Part shown: positions 32,957 to 42,642 of the stretch, in pieces | How positions within the stretch are numbered: the first letter of the stretch is position 1 | How the letters are laid out: every line of letters begins with the position of its first letter | Assembly (NCBI GenBank): GCA_019115765.1 | Contig: DXCZ01000019.1 | Span: 1-56,513 of the forward strand | From: Candidatus Mediterraneibacter stercoripullorum | Lineage (GTDB): Bacteria; Bacillota; Clostridia; Lachnospirales; Lachnospiraceae | Direction: 5' to 3' | Length of the DNA: 56,513 nt | Program-made: the position numbers and the translations under genes | The notes under the pieces: model-generated | Told to the model about the DNA's origin: nothing | Databases searched by the model: none | Seen by the model: only the letters and a program-made list of their open reading frames with translations

Positions 32957-34589
32957 AGTCTTCTTCTTCTGTCTGTACGGAGTATGTCTGTCTCTTTCTT
33001 GCCATTTCATCGTTTTCCAGGTACTCGTCGTATGTGGTGATCTTATCGATGAGCTGTCCGCCTGGTACAATCTCCATGATACGGTTTGCGGTTGTCTGGA
33101 CGATCTGATGATCGCGGGAGGTGAAGAGGATCACTCCCGGGAATTTGATCATTCCGTTGTTAAGAGCGGTGATTGATTCCATGTCCAGATGGTTGGTGGG
33201 CTCGTCGAAGATGAGGACGTTTGCCCCTGAGATCATCATCTTGGACAGCAGGCAGCGTACTTTCTCGCCTCCGGACAGCACTTTCAGGCGTTTTACTCCG
33301 TCCTCTCCTGAAAAGAGCATTCTGCCGAGAAATCCGCGGACATAAGTGGCATCCTTGTTTTCGGAATACTGGGTCAGCCATTCTGTAATAGTATAATCAT
33401 TGTCAAATTCCCCGCCGAAATCCTTCGGGAAGTATGCCTGGGAAGTGGTGATTCCCCATTTATATGTTCCTTCATCAGGTTCCATTTCACCGATCAGGAT
33501 CTTGAAGAGGACCGTTTTGGCTGTCTCATTTCCGCCTACAAATGCTACTTTGTCGTCGTGTCCCAGTGTGAAACTGATATTGTCAAGGATCTTTTCTCCG
33601 TCAATGGTTTTGGAGAGTCCTTCTACCGTCAGCACTTCATTTCCGATCTCGCGGTTGGGACGGAAATCAATGTAAGGATATTTTCTGCTGGATGGTTTGA
33701 TCTCATCAAGCTGGATCTTTTCCAGTGCACGCTTTCTTGATGTTGCCTGCTTGGATTTGGAAGCATTGGCGCTGAACCTGGAAATAAACTCCTGGAGTTC
33801 CTTGATCTTTTCTTCTTTCTTTTTGTTGGCTTCCTTCATCTGGCGGATAAGAAGCTGGCTGGACTCGTACCAGAAATCATAGTTTCCGGCGTAGAGCTGG
33901 ATCTTTCCATAGTCAATATCTGCAATCTGCGTACATACTTTATTTAAGAAGTACCGGTCATGGGAGACTACAATGACAGTGTTATCAAAGTTGATCAGAA
34001 ACTCCTCAAGCCAGGCAATGGCGTCCAGATCCAGATGGTTGGTGGGCTCGTCAAGCAGGAGGATATCCGGGTTGCCGAACAGAGCCTGTGCCAGCAATAC
34101 TTTTACCTTTTCAGGACCGGTCAGATCCTTCAGGAGCTTGTAGTGGAGATCTGTCTCGATCCCGAGACCGTTCAGCAGGGATGCAGCGTCTGATTCGGCC
34201 TCCCAGCCGTTCATTGTGGCGAACTCAGCCTCCAGCTCGCTTGCCTTGATGCCGTCCTCATCGGTGAAGTCTTCTTTGGCGTAGATCACTTCTTTTTCCT
34301 TCATGATTTCGTAGAGGCGGGCATTTCCCATGATCACTGTATCCAGAACAGGATATTCGTCATATTTGAAGTGATCCTGCTGCAGGAAGGAGAGACGTTC
34401 TCCCGGAGTGATGGCAACACTTCCGCTGGTGGGCTCCAGCTGACCGGACAGGATCTTGAGGAACGTTGATTTTCCAGCTCCATTGGCACCGATCAGACCA
34501 TAGCAGTTACCTTCTGTAAACTTAATATTCACATCTTCAAACAGCGCCTTTTTTCCGACGCGCAGAGATACATTGTTTGCACTGATCAT
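32955..34589 (-). CDS. ABC-F family ATPase (YkpA/YbiT type)
   Basis: Cytoplasmic protein of 544 residues with two ABC ATPase domains and no membrane part. ABC-F proteins act on ribosomes. First domain: GLIGANGAGKSTFLKIL, signature-like LTGPEKVKVLLAQAL, ILLLDEPTNHLDL. The inter-domain linker is charged and helical (about residues 240-310). Second domain: FVGGNETAKTVLFKIL, LSGGEKVRCLLSKMM, VLIFDEPTNHLDMES. The Walker A of the second domain has GNETAKT instead of GxxGxGKS/T, a feature of this subgroup. The ATG at 34589 has AAGGAG before it; the frame is open further upstream but without support. It may be a translation factor or antibiotic protection factor; I lean to the first. Confidence 0.9.
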   Translation of the reverse strand: MISANNVSLRVGKKALFEDVNIKFTEGNCYGLIGANGAGKSTFLKILSGQLEPTSGSVAITPGERLSFLQQDHFKYDEYPVLDTVIMGNARLYEIMKEKEVIYAKEDFTDEDGIKASELEAEFATMNGWEAESDAASLLNGLGIETDLHYKLLKDLTGPEKVKVLLAQALFGNPDILLLDEPTNHLDLDAIAWLEEFLINFDNTVIVVSHDRYFLNKVCTQIADIDYGKIQLYAGNYDFWYESSQLLIRQMKEANKKKEEKIKELQEFISRFSANASKSKQATSRKRALEKIQLDEIKPSSRKYPYIDFRPNREIGNEVLTVEGLSKTIDGEKILDNISFTLGHDDKVAFVGGNETAKTVLFKILIGEMEPDEGTYKWGITTSQAYFPKDFGGEFDNDYTITEWLTQYSENKDATYVRGFLGRMLFSGEDGVKRLKVLSGGEKVRCLLSKMMISGANVLIFDEPTNHLDMESITALNNGMIKFPGVILFTSRDHQIVQTTANRIMEIVPGGQLIDKITTYDEYLENDEMARKRQTYSVQTEEED

Positions 34590-34671
34590 GATACATTTCT
34601 CCTTAAATAATACATTAAAACAATTCAGGGGTATGGGGGTCCGGAACAGAACGCTCCGTGACCTACCGCCT

Positions 34672-34700
34672 ATATTACCAAGTAAAGAGGAAAAATGCAA
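34672..34700 (-). promoter_or_regulatory. Predicted promoter of the ABC-F gene
   Basis: On the minus strand TTGCAT (34695-34700) and TAATAT (34672-34677), spacer 17. The leader of about 80 bases contains a hairpin GGTC-CGGA/TCCG-GACC, a possible attenuator as in some ABC-F resistance genes. On the plus strand a TATAAT at 34740-34745 may serve the divergent patatin gene. Confidence 0.55.
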
Positions 34701-34857
34701 GGCATAGAAAAAAGTGTTTTCGAAAGAATAAAAACGTTATATAATAACAGAGTACGGCGGCAGCGCGGAAGCACTCCGATAACGGTGTCTGTACGGTATG
34801 CTCTGTTAGTCCGCCGGAACAGCGACAGGCATTTCTGAATAGAAAGAGGAGATTGAT

Positions 34858-35721
34858 ATGGAGTTGAAAAAAGCGACAATCGTACTGGAAGGCGGCGCTA
34901 CAAGAGGCGTGTTCACCTCCGGGGTTCTGGATTACCTCATGGAAAAGGATCTGTATGTGACAGACGTGATCGGCGTTTCGGCCGGCTCCTGCAACGCTGT
35001 GGGTTATGTTTCAAAACAGCCCGGAAGAACAAGAGACTGTATGATACCGGAAGATAAAAGTGGAAATTACTATTATGGATTAAGGGATTTTGTCAAGGAA
35101 AAGAGCGTTATGAATATGGATCTGATCTTTGATAAATATCCGAATGAGATCATTCCTTTTGATTATGACACGTATTTTCATTCAGATACGCGATGTGAGA
35201 TTGTTACGACCAATTGCCTGACGGGAAAGGCAGAATACATGACGGAGAACAGCGACAGGGAAAGGCTGATGAAGATCTGCCGGGCCTCATGCAGTATGCC
35301 GCTGCTGACTCCTATTGTGAATGTGGACGGTGTGCCGTATCTGGATGGCGGTCTTGCCGATTCCGTTCCGATCGGACGGGCACATAAGATCGGCAATGAG
35401 AAGATCGTTGTGGTGCTCACGAAGAACCGGGGATATCGGAAAAAGGTCCCTTCGCCGGCCCTTCAGAAAATATACCGCAGGGCATATCGTTCTTATCCGG
35501 AACTGGTCCGCACGATCCTCCGCAGAAGCTTTGAATATAACAAGACGATGAATTATCTGGACCAGCTGGAGAAGAGAGGCGAGATATTTGTCCTTAGACC
35601 TCAGGTGAAGCCGGTGGCAAGGCTGGAGAGGAACAAGGAAACTCTGATGGCATTTTATGAACATGGATATAAGCTGATGGAGAGAAAGATGGACGATCTT
35701 CTTGCATATCTTGAAAAGTAG
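34858..35721 (+). CDS. Patatin-like phospholipase family protein
   Basis: A 287-residue predicted acyl hydrolase. The oxyanion Gly-rich stretch IVLEGGATRGVFTSGVLDYL, the nucleophile elbow IGVSAGSCNAV (GxSxG) and the catalytic Asp in YLDGGLADSVP (DGG) form the Ser-Asp dyad. It probably acts on membrane lipids in the cytoplasm, since no signal peptide is seen. AGAGGAG precedes the ATG. Followed 41 bases later by ppk1, which may be cotranscribed. Confidence 0.9.
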   Translation: MELKKATIVLEGGATRGVFTSGVLDYLMEKDLYVTDVIGVSAGSCNAVGYVSKQPGRTRDCMIPEDKSGNYYYGLRDFVKEKSVMNMDLIFDKYPNEIIPFDYDTYFHSDTRCEIVTTNCLTGKAEYMTENSDRERLMKICRASCSMPLLTPIVNVDGVPYLDGGLADSVPIGRAHKIGNEKIVVVLTKNRGYRKKVPSPALQKIYRRAYRSYPELVRTILRRSFEYNKTMNYLDQLEKRGEIFVLRPQVKPVARLERNKETLMAFYEHGYKLMERKMDDLLAYLEK

Positions 35722-35762
35722 TTTATTAAAAAAAGAAGAAAAGAAGGGGGAGGAAAGGAAGA

Positions 35763-37883
35763 ATGGGAAAATCAGAGCCTTTGGATTATACGCAGAACCG
35801 GGAAATGTCCTGGCTGAGGTTTAACCGGAGAGTGCTGGAGGAAGCAAGAGATGAGTCAGTTCCCCTGATGGAACGGATGAAATTTGTGGCTATTTTTACA
35901 AGCAACCTGGATGAGTTCTTCATGATCCGGGTCGGCAGCCTCTATGACATGGCTGCTGCAGACAGCAGGAAGATAGATCTCAGATCCGGAATGACGCCGG
36001 TACAGCAGCTGGAGGCAATTTACCGCACGGTTGCCCCGCTTTATAAAGAGAGGGATAAAACATATTCGGAGATCAAGAAACAGCTTCATCCGTATGGGGT
36101 ATGCGGGCTGGATTTTAAAGAGCTGGAGCAGCAGGAAAAGAAGTTTGTAAAGAAGTATTTCAAAGAACAGGTGATGCAGGTGCTTTCTCCTCAGATCGTG
36201 GATGCCAATCATCCGTTTCCCCATCTTCTCAATAAAGAGATATATGTGGTCGCCAATCTGAAACAGGGAAACCGTACCATGATGGGAATCGTTCCTGTAC
36301 CGCAGTATATTTCCAACGTCTTGTATCTGCCGGGACATGATATCCGTTATATTCGTATGGAAAAGGTGATCATGGAGTATCTGGATCTGGTTTTCGAAAA
36401 ATACCAGGTATCAGATAAAAATTATATCTGCGTCACGAGAAATGCAGACATTTCACCGGGAGACGAAGCTTATGCGGACAATGAGGATTTCCGGAGCGTG
36501 ATGCAGGAAACCCTCCATAAGCGGAGAAGGATGGCTGTAGTCAGACTGGAGACTGCCTATCCTCTGGAAAAGGAGATGGAGAAGTTTTTCTGTGAGAAGT
36601 TCCGGATCACGCCGGAGTGCATTTTCCGGACAAAGATGCCCATGAAGCTGGATTTTATCTTTGCCATCGCTGATAAAGTTCCGGAGTCCCTGAAAAGGGC
36701 TATTACAGATCCCCCGTTCTCGCCGCAGCCGCCCCGTATGGTGGGAGACGGCAGTGTGATGGCCCAGGTGAAGAAGCGGGATATACTTCTTTCCTATCCT
36801 TATGAAAGCATGGAACCCTTCCTGAAGCTGATTCGGGAGGCATCCACAGATCCGGACGTAATGACCATCAAGATCACTATTTATCGTCTGGCAAAGAAGG
36901 CAAGGCTTGTGGAATATCTCTGTGCGGCGGCGGAAAACGGCAAGGAAGTTACAGTCCTGATCGAGCTCAGAGCCCGGTTTGATGAACAGAATAACATCGA
37001 ATGGTCTGAGAGGATGGAGGAAGCAGGATGCCGGGTCCTTTACGGTTTTGAAGGATATAAGGTTCATTCCAAGCTCTGTCTGATCACATACCGGAATAAA
37101 AATGATATCCGCTATATTACCCAGATCGGAACAGGCAATTACAATGAAAAGACGGCAAAAATGTATACAGATTACTCGCTGATGACCGGGAATCAGAAGA
37201 TTGGAGAGGACGCCGCTTCATTTTTCCAGAATATGTCCATCGGCAATCTGGAAGGTGTGTATCATCATCTTCTTGTAGCTCCCGTTAATTTAAAACGGAG
37301 GGTCCTGGCACTGATCGATGAGGAGATCCGGAAAGGTGAGAACGGTTATGTCCTTATGAAAATGAACTCTCTGACAGATATGGACTTTATACGAAAAGTA
37401 TCTGAAGCATCTCAGGCAGGAGTAAAGGTGGACCTGATCGTCCGGGGAATCTGCTGCATACTTCCAGGGATACCGGACCGGACGGAAAATGTCACAGTTA
37501 CAAGTATTGTAGGCAGATATCTGGAACACCCCAGAGTTTTTGTATTTGGAAAGGGTACAGACGCGAGAGTATATATCGGATCCGCAGACATGATGACACG
37601 TAATACGGAGAACCGTGTGGAGGCAGCCTGCCCAGTCTGGGATGAGGAAATAAAGAAAAGACTTATTCATGACCTTCATGTGATGCTGACGGACAATGTG
37701 AAGGCGCGGGGAATGGAAATGGACGGTACTTATCATAAGAAAGATATAAACGGAAAAGCCGTCAATGCACAGGAAACATTTATGCGGGAAGCTATGGAGG
37801 CGAAAAGGCCCGAACCTGCAGCGGAAAAGACGAAAAAGAGAAGTATCCTGAGCCGTGTTCTGGGATGGTTCGGAAAAAAATAA
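35763..37883 (+). CDS. ppk1: Polyphosphate kinase
   Basis: Reversible transfer of the ATP gamma-phosphate to long-chain polyphosphate; 706 residues, matching the PPK1 family. N-terminal domain has NREMSWLRFNRRVLEEA and NLDEFFMIRVGSL. The catalytic His that is phosphorylated is in GYKVHSKLCLITYR. Also conserved are IYRLAKKARLVEYL, RARFDEQNNIEWSERME and GTGNYNEKTAKMYTDYSL. A basic tail of about 40 residues (KRPEPAAEKTKKRSILSR) is extra. The start has GGGGGAGG-like purine-rich sequence before it. Polyphosphate serves stress survival and phosphate storage. Confidence 0.95.
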   Translation: MGKSEPLDYTQNREMSWLRFNRRVLEEARDESVPLMERMKFVAIFTSNLDEFFMIRVGSLYDMAAADSRKIDLRSGMTPVQQLEAIYRTVAPLYKERDKTYSEIKKQLHPYGVCGLDFKELEQQEKKFVKKYFKEQVMQVLSPQIVDANHPFPHLLNKEIYVVANLKQGNRTMMGIVPVPQYISNVLYLPGHDIRYIRMEKVIMEYLDLVFEKYQVSDKNYICVTRNADISPGDEAYADNEDFRSVMQETLHKRRRMAVVRLETAYPLEKEMEKFFCEKFRITPECIFRTKMPMKLDFIFAIADKVPESLKRAITDPPFSPQPPRMVGDGSVMAQVKKRDILLSYPYESMEPFLKLIREASTDPDVMTIKITIYRLAKKARLVEYLCAAAENGKEVTVLIELRARFDEQNNIEWSERMEEAGCRVLYGFEGYKVHSKLCLITYRNKNDIRYITQIGTGNYNEKTAKMYTDYSLMTGNQKIGEDAASFFQNMSIGNLEGVYHHLLVAPVNLKRRVLALIDEEIRKGENGYVLMKMNSLTDMDFIRKVSEASQAGVKVDLIVRGICCILPGIPDRTENVTVTSIVGRYLEHPRVFVFGKGTDARVYIGSADMMTRNTENRVEAACPVWDEEIKKRLIHDLHVMLTDNVKARGMEMDGTYHKKDINGKAVNAQETFMREAMEAKRPEPAAEKTKKRSILSRVLGWFGKK

Positions 37884-37901
37884 TAGGCGGAGGAAAAGAA
37901 A

Positions 37902-38957
37902 ATGGAAAAACTGACAGTGAAGAAATTCGGAGTAACAGAGGGGGGAGACAGGTCTTATCTGTATGTGCTGAGAAATGACAAAGGGCTTGTCGTAACGGTG
38001 ACAGATTACGGTGCTACCCTTGTTAATGTACTTGTACCAGATAAAAACGGAGAAATAAAAGATGTTGTACTTGGGTACGATGATGTGGCAGGATATGAAA
38101 AAAACGGAGGCAATCTGGGAGCTACCGTCGGGAGAAATGCCAACCGGATCGGCGGCGCTGCTTTTGAACTGAACGGCAGACGTTATGAGCTGGATAAAAA
38201 TGATAACGGACATAATAATCTGCACAGTGGTCCTGACTATTACAATAAGAGAATGTGGGAAGTTACAGAAAATGGGGATGATCATGTAACGTTTATGCTC
38301 CATAGTCCGGACGGCGATCAGGGCTATCCGGGAACCATTGATATGTATGTGACATACAGCCTGGATGAGGATAATACCCTTACGATCCATTATGAGGCGG
38401 TACTGGATCAGGATACAGTGATCAATATGACAAACCACAGCTACTTTAATCTGAACGGCCATGACAGCGGGGATGTGCTGGAACATGTGGTGACTCTTGA
38501 GGCTGATGCCTTTACTCCGGCTGATGCAGAGTCTATTCCTACCGGAGAGATTCGCCCGGTTGACGGCACTCCCATGGATTTCCGCGGCGGACAGAAGATC
38601 GGAGCCCGGATCGATGAAGATTACGAGCCGCTGAACTTCGGAGGCGGTTACGACCATAACTGGGTGTTGAAAAATGAGGGCAGATTTGTTAAAGTAGCAG
38701 AAGTGTCCTCAGAAAAGAGTGGAATCAGGATGGAAGTTCTGACGGATCTGCCGGGTGTACAGATGTATACCGCCAATTTCCTGAATGGAGTTACGGGAAA
38801 GGACGGCGCTGTCTATGGAAAGAGAAATGCGGTCTGCCTGGAGACTCAGTATTATCCGGACGCTATCCATCATGAGAATTTCCCGGGACCGGTATGTAAC
38901 GCAGGAGAAAAATACGATACACGTACCGCGTACCGCTTTCTGACGGAAGATAAATAA
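37902..38957 (+). CDS. galM: Aldose 1-epimerase (galactose mutarotase)
   Basis: Interconverts alpha and beta anomers of glucose or galactose. The 351-residue protein has the family residues: Arg in GRNANRIGGAAFELNG, first His in NNLHSGPDYYNKRMWEV, catalytic His in MTNHSYFNLNGH, Asp in GGYDHNWVL and catalytic Glu in VCLETQYYPDAIHHENFP. It follows ppk1 by 18 bases with AGGCGGAGG as a ribosome site, so cotranscription is likely although no pathway link is clear. No other Leloir genes are in the window. Confidence 0.92.
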   Translation: MEKLTVKKFGVTEGGDRSYLYVLRNDKGLVVTVTDYGATLVNVLVPDKNGEIKDVVLGYDDVAGYEKNGGNLGATVGRNANRIGGAAFELNGRRYELDKNDNGHNNLHSGPDYYNKRMWEVTENGDDHVTFMLHSPDGDQGYPGTIDMYVTYSLDEDNTLTIHYEAVLDQDTVINMTNHSYFNLNGHDSGDVLEHVVTLEADAFTPADAESIPTGEIRPVDGTPMDFRGGQKIGARIDEDYEPLNFGGGYDHNWVLKNEGRFVKVAEVSSEKSGIRMEVLTDLPGVQMYTANFLNGVTGKDGAVYGKRNAVCLETQYYPDAIHHENFPGPVCNAGEKYDTRTAYRFLTEDK

Positions 38958-39075
38958 AATCAATCTGTACTTGTCCGGAAGAGGCCAGTGTATCTGGTCG
39001 GCAGAATTCCGGAAATCTGTACCGGAAAGAGAGAAAGGAGATTGGCGGATTCCCGATATCCGCGTCGGCCGGCAA

Positions 39076-41241
39076 ATGGGAAAATCAGTATACATTGCGG
39101 AGAAGCCAAGTGTGGCTCAGGAATTTGCAAAAGCATTAAAATTAAATACAAGCAGAAGAGACGGGTATCTGGAGTCCGGCGAGGCCATTGTCACCTGGTG
39201 TGTAGGACACCTTGTGACGATGAGTTATCCGGAGGAATATGATTCCGCCCTGAAAAAGTGGAGTCTTCAGACATTGCCCTTCATTCCGTCGGAGTTCAAA
39301 TATGAGGTGATCCCGGGAGTGGCGAAGCAGTTCAAGATCGTGAGCTCTATCCTTAACAGGGAGGATGTAGATACCATCTATGTGTGTACCGACTCCGGAA
39401 GAGAAGGAGAGTACATATACCGCCTGGTGGAGCAGGAAGCTCATGTGACGGGAAAGAAACGGCGCAGAGTGTGGATTGATTCCCAGACCGAGGAGGAGAT
39501 CCTGCGGGGGATCCGGGAGGCGAAGGATCTGTCCGAGTATGACAACCTTGGCGCATCCGCCTACCTTCGGGCCAAGGAAGATTACCTGATGGGGATCAAT
39601 TTCTCACGCCTTCTCACTCTGAAATATGGAAACAGCATCTCTTCGTATCTCCATACGAAATATGCCGTCATTTCTGTGGGACGTGTCATGACATGTGTCC
39701 TGGGAATGGTGGTGCGCAGGGAGAGGGAAATCAGAGAATTTGTGAAAACGCCCTTTTACCGGGTCGTCTGCACCATTGACGCCTCCGGACATGCCTTTGA
39801 AGGCGAATGGAGAGCTGTGAAAGGCTCTAGGTATTTTGAGTCCTTCGACCTGTATAAAGAAAACGGATTCAAGACCCGGGAAAAGGCCCAGGAGATGATT
39901 GATTATCTGTCAGATGAACAGCCCCTTACATGTACGATCCGGTCGGTAGAAAAGAAAAAAGAAAAGAAAAATCCGCCTCTTCTCTACAACCTGGCGGAAC
40001 TGCAGAATGACTGTTCCAAACGTTTCAAGATCAGTCCGGACGAGACACTGAGGATCGTGCAGGAACTCTATGAGAAGAAGCTGGTTACCTATCCGAGGAC
40101 AGATGCCCGGGTGCTTTCCAGTGCGGTGGCAAAGGAAATCAGCCGGAATCTGAACGGCTTGTCAAAGTATCCCATGGCAGCCCCTTATCTGCAGGATATC
40201 CTGGGATTCGGCAGCTATAAAAATCTGGTGAAGACCAGGTATGTCAATGACAAGCAGATCACGGATCACTATGCCATTATTCCTACCGGGCAGGGACTTG
40301 GGGCGCTGAGATCTGTGGCACCTGTATCCCAGAAGGTCTATGATCTGGTCGTCCGGAGATTCCTGAGTATATTTTATCCTCCTGCTGTATATCAGAAGGT
40401 TTCTCTGGTAACAGAAGTGAAAGGAGAATGCTTTTTTTCGGGATTCAAAGTACTGGCGGAGGAAGGTTATCTGAAGGTTGCGGGTCTGCCGCGCCAGAAA
40501 AAAGGCTCCGGCTCTGATGAAAAAGGCAATAGAAAGAGCGAAGCGGCGGAACAGAACAGTGAAAGCAGAGCAGAAGGAAAAGAGGAGACGGAGGAGCAGA
40601 ATCTTGATACGGGCTTATTTGATATCATCAAAACCCTCCGGAAGGGAAGCTCTCTTCCTGTAAAGAGTCTGGATATACGGGAAGGTGAGACAGCTCCTCC
40701 AAAGCGGTATAATTCCGGTTCGATGATCCTTGCCATGGAAAATGCAGGGCAGCTTATTGAGGATGAAGAACTGAGGGCTCAGATCAAGGGGAGCGGGATC
40801 GGGACCAGTGCCACCAGAGCAGAGATCCTGAAAAAACTGATCCATATCAAATATCTGGAACTGAATAAAAAAACACAGGTTATCACGCCCACTCTGCAGG
40901 GAGAAATGATATACGATGTGGTAGATCATTCCATCCGGTCTCTGCTCAATCCGGAACTTACAGCCAGTTGGGAAAAGGGACTGACTTATGTGGCGGAGGG
41001 AACGATCACAGAAGATGAATATATGGTCAAGCTGGACCATTTCATTACCAGCAGGACAGAAGGCGTCAAAGGCCTTAATAACCAGTATCAGCTGCGGGCA
41101 TGCTATGACCGTGCTGCCGCTTACTATAAGAAACCACAGGGCGGTTCCGGAGGAAAATCAGATCCGGAAAACGGCCGGGCCAAAACAGCCCGGACTAGAA
41201 CAGGAGCACGGAAAAAGCAGGCCGCTGCAGACGGACAATAG
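39076..41241 (+). CDS. topB: DNA topoisomerase III
   Basis: Type IA topoisomerase of about 721 residues that decatenates and relaxes DNA. Toprim domain: VYIAEKPSVAQEFAKAL and YVCTDSGREGEYIYRLV. The active-site Tyr is in KLVTYPRTDARVLSS. The C-terminal part has SGIGTSATRAEILKKL. A charged low-complexity insert lies around residues 475-510 and a basic tail ends the protein. The ATG at 39076 begins the conserved MGKSVYIAEKPS but has no clear ribosome site within 15 bases. An AAGGAG lies 34 bases upstream and would fit an in-frame ATT at 39052. TopB paralogues of this length are common on clostridial chromosomes and on conjugative elements; no element genes are adjacent. Confidence 0.92.
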   Translation: MGKSVYIAEKPSVAQEFAKALKLNTSRRDGYLESGEAIVTWCVGHLVTMSYPEEYDSALKKWSLQTLPFIPSEFKYEVIPGVAKQFKIVSSILNREDVDTIYVCTDSGREGEYIYRLVEQEAHVTGKKRRRVWIDSQTEEEILRGIREAKDLSEYDNLGASAYLRAKEDYLMGINFSRLLTLKYGNSISSYLHTKYAVISVGRVMTCVLGMVVRREREIREFVKTPFYRVVCTIDASGHAFEGEWRAVKGSRYFESFDLYKENGFKTREKAQEMIDYLSDEQPLTCTIRSVEKKKEKKNPPLLYNLAELQNDCSKRFKISPDETLRIVQELYEKKLVTYPRTDARVLSSAVAKEISRNLNGLSKYPMAAPYLQDILGFGSYKNLVKTRYVNDKQITDHYAIIPTGQGLGALRSVAPVSQKVYDLVVRRFLSIFYPPAVYQKVSLVTEVKGECFFSGFKVLAEEGYLKVAGLPRQKKGSGSDEKGNRKSEAAEQNSESRAEGKEETEEQNLDTGLFDIIKTLRKGSSLPVKSLDIREGETAPPKRYNSGSMILAMENAGQLIEDEELRAQIKGSGIGTSATRAEILKKLIHIKYLELNKKTQVITPTLQGEMIYDVVDHSIRSLLNPELTASWEKGLTYVAEGTITEDEYMVKLDHFITSRTEGVKGLNNQYQLRACYDRAAAYYKKPQGGSGGKSDPENGRAKTARTRTGARKKQAAADGQ

Positions 41242-41259
41242 GAAAGGAGATCGTTATAA

Positions 41260-41925
41260 ATGGAAGCATTAACAGTAAAAGAACTTTATACCCTGGAGGA
41301 GACGATTGCAAAAGATATTTTTGAAGGAGTGACCTATCCATGGGAAGTCCTCCCGAAGATCAGCAGCTTTATCCTTTCGCTTGGCAGCACACTGAGCAGT
41401 GAAGAGTATGAGAAAAAGGGAGAAAACGTATGGATCGCAAAGTCTGCAAAGGTGGCGCCGACTGCATACATCAACGGGCCGGCTATTATCGGAAAAGACG
41501 CTGAGATCAGACACTGCGCGTTTATCCGTGGAAACGCCATCGTCGGCGAAGGCGCCGTAGTTGGAAACTCGACAGAACTGAAAAATGTGATCCTGTTTAA
41601 TAAGGTGCAGGTTCCCCATTACAACTATGTAGGAGACTCTATCCTTGGATATAAGTCACATATGGGGGCGGGATCCATTACGTCCAATGTAAAATCCGAT
41701 AAAAAACTCGTCGTAGTAAAGACGCCGGAAGGTAATATCGAGACAGGTATGAAGAAGTTCGGCGCCATGCTCGGAGATGAAGTGGAAGTGGGATGCGGCA
41801 GTGTCCTGAACCCCGGGACAGTGGTCGGAAGCCACAGCAATATCTATCCGCTGTCCTCTGTCCGGGGATTTGTTCCCGGCAACAGCATTTATAAGAAACA
41901 GGGAGAGGTAGTGGAAAAATTCTGA
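41260..41925 (+). CDS. Left-handed beta-helix (hexapeptide repeat) nucleotidyl/acyltransferase-like protein
   Basis: A 221-residue protein with hexapeptide repeats from about residue 55 (AKVAPTAYINGPAIIGKDAEI, IVGEGAVVGNSTEL, MLGDEVEVGCGSVLNPGTVVG). These form a left-handed beta-helix as in the acetyltransferase half of GlmU, but the N-terminal nucleotidyltransferase domain is absent. Related clostridial proteins are often labelled UDP-N-acetylglucosamine pyrophosphorylase-like. The motif NYVGDSILGYKSHMGAGSITSN is GlmU-like (GDSxxG...HxGAG). The likely role is acetyl or other acyl transfer to a sugar nucleotide. The start has AAAGGAG. It follows topB after 18 bases. Confidence 0.82.
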   Translation: MEALTVKELYTLEETIAKDIFEGVTYPWEVLPKISSFILSLGSTLSSEEYEKKGENVWIAKSAKVAPTAYINGPAIIGKDAEIRHCAFIRGNAIVGEGAVVGNSTELKNVILFNKVQVPHYNYVGDSILGYKSHMGAGSITSNVKSDKKLVVVKTPEGNIETGMKKFGAMLGDEVEVGCGSVLNPGTVVGSHSNIYPLSSVRGFVPGNSIYKKQGEVVEKF

Positions 41926-41977
41926 TTTCACATCCGCTTTTCAAAGCCGCAGATCTGTAGTATGATAAAAGACAGGA

Positions 41978-41999
41978 GTGCGGCGGCAGTCCGCCGCAC
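41978..41999 (+). other. Strong hairpin in the mgsA leader
   Basis: Perfect 9-bp stem GTGCGGCGG/CCGCCGCAC closed by a CAGT tetraloop, about 70 bases before mgsA. No T-run follows. It may protect or regulate the mgsA transcript, or end the previous one weakly. Confidence 0.5.
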
Positions 42000-42069
42000 C
42001 CGGTATCGTGCAACAGATTGTCTGAACAGGCGCCGGATCATGGCGCAGCATATGACAGGAGGTTAGAAC

Positions 42070-42549
42070 ATGCTTGATGACAAATACGTAACAATGGAGA
42101 TTGAAAAGGCAAAACATATTGCCCTCGTTGCCCATGACGGGAAAAAGAAAGAACTGGTAGAATGGTGCGACAGAAATAAAGAGATACTCAAATGCCATTT
42201 CCTGTGCGGAACAGGGACTACGGCACGTCTGATCGCAGACCGCACTGGACTTCCTGTGAAAGGATACTGCAGCGGTCCTCTTGGCGGTGACCAGCAGATC
42301 GGGGCCAAGATCGTGGAAGGACAGATTGATTTTGTGATTTTCCTGTGGGATCCGCTGGAAGCCCAGCCTCATGATCCTGATGTGAAAGCTCTGCTCAGAA
42401 TTGCAGTAGTATATGATATTCCGATTGCAAATAATCTGGCAACAGCAGATTTCATGCTGAGCTCTAAGTACATGAACGAGCCTTACAGCAGAAAAATCGA
42501 GAATTATAACCGTGCGATCCAGGAACGGGTAGAGCGGATGGGGAAATAA
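42070..42549 (+). CDS. mgsA: Methylglyoxal synthase
   Basis: Converts dihydroxyacetone phosphate to methylglyoxal and phosphate, a bypass when sugar phosphates accumulate. The 159-residue protein has the family start region HIALVAHDGKKKELVEWC, the phosphate-binding CGTGTTARLI, the catalytic Asp region SGPLGGDQQIGAKI and IFLWDPLEAQPHDPDVKALLR. An AGGAGG site precedes the ATG. Its own terminator follows at 42597-42625, so it is a single-gene unit. Confidence 0.95.
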   Translation: MLDDKYVTMEIEKAKHIALVAHDGKKKELVEWCDRNKEILKCHFLCGTGTTARLIADRTGLPVKGYCSGPLGGDQQIGAKIVEGQIDFVIFLWDPLEAQPHDPDVKALLRIAVVYDIPIANNLATADFMLSSKYMNEPYSRKIENYNRAIQERVERMGK

Positions 42550-42596
42550 ATGAAGAGCGTACTGGAGGATTTTCCTTCACGTTCTGAAATTCCTTG

Positions 42597-42625
42597 ACAC
42601 GGGCATATGGCCCGTGTTATTCTTT
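42597..42625 (+). terminator. Rho-independent terminator after mgsA
   Basis: 8-bp stem ACACGGGC/GCCCGTGT with a 5-base loop, followed by TATTCTTTT. Confidence 0.8.
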
Positions 42626-42642
42626 TGTCGGATGCTTTAATG

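Noticed and set aside
37290-38657. A 455-codon minus-strand frame across ppk1 and galM
   Set aside because: It spans the boundary of two well-defined genes on the other strand and has no recognisable features.
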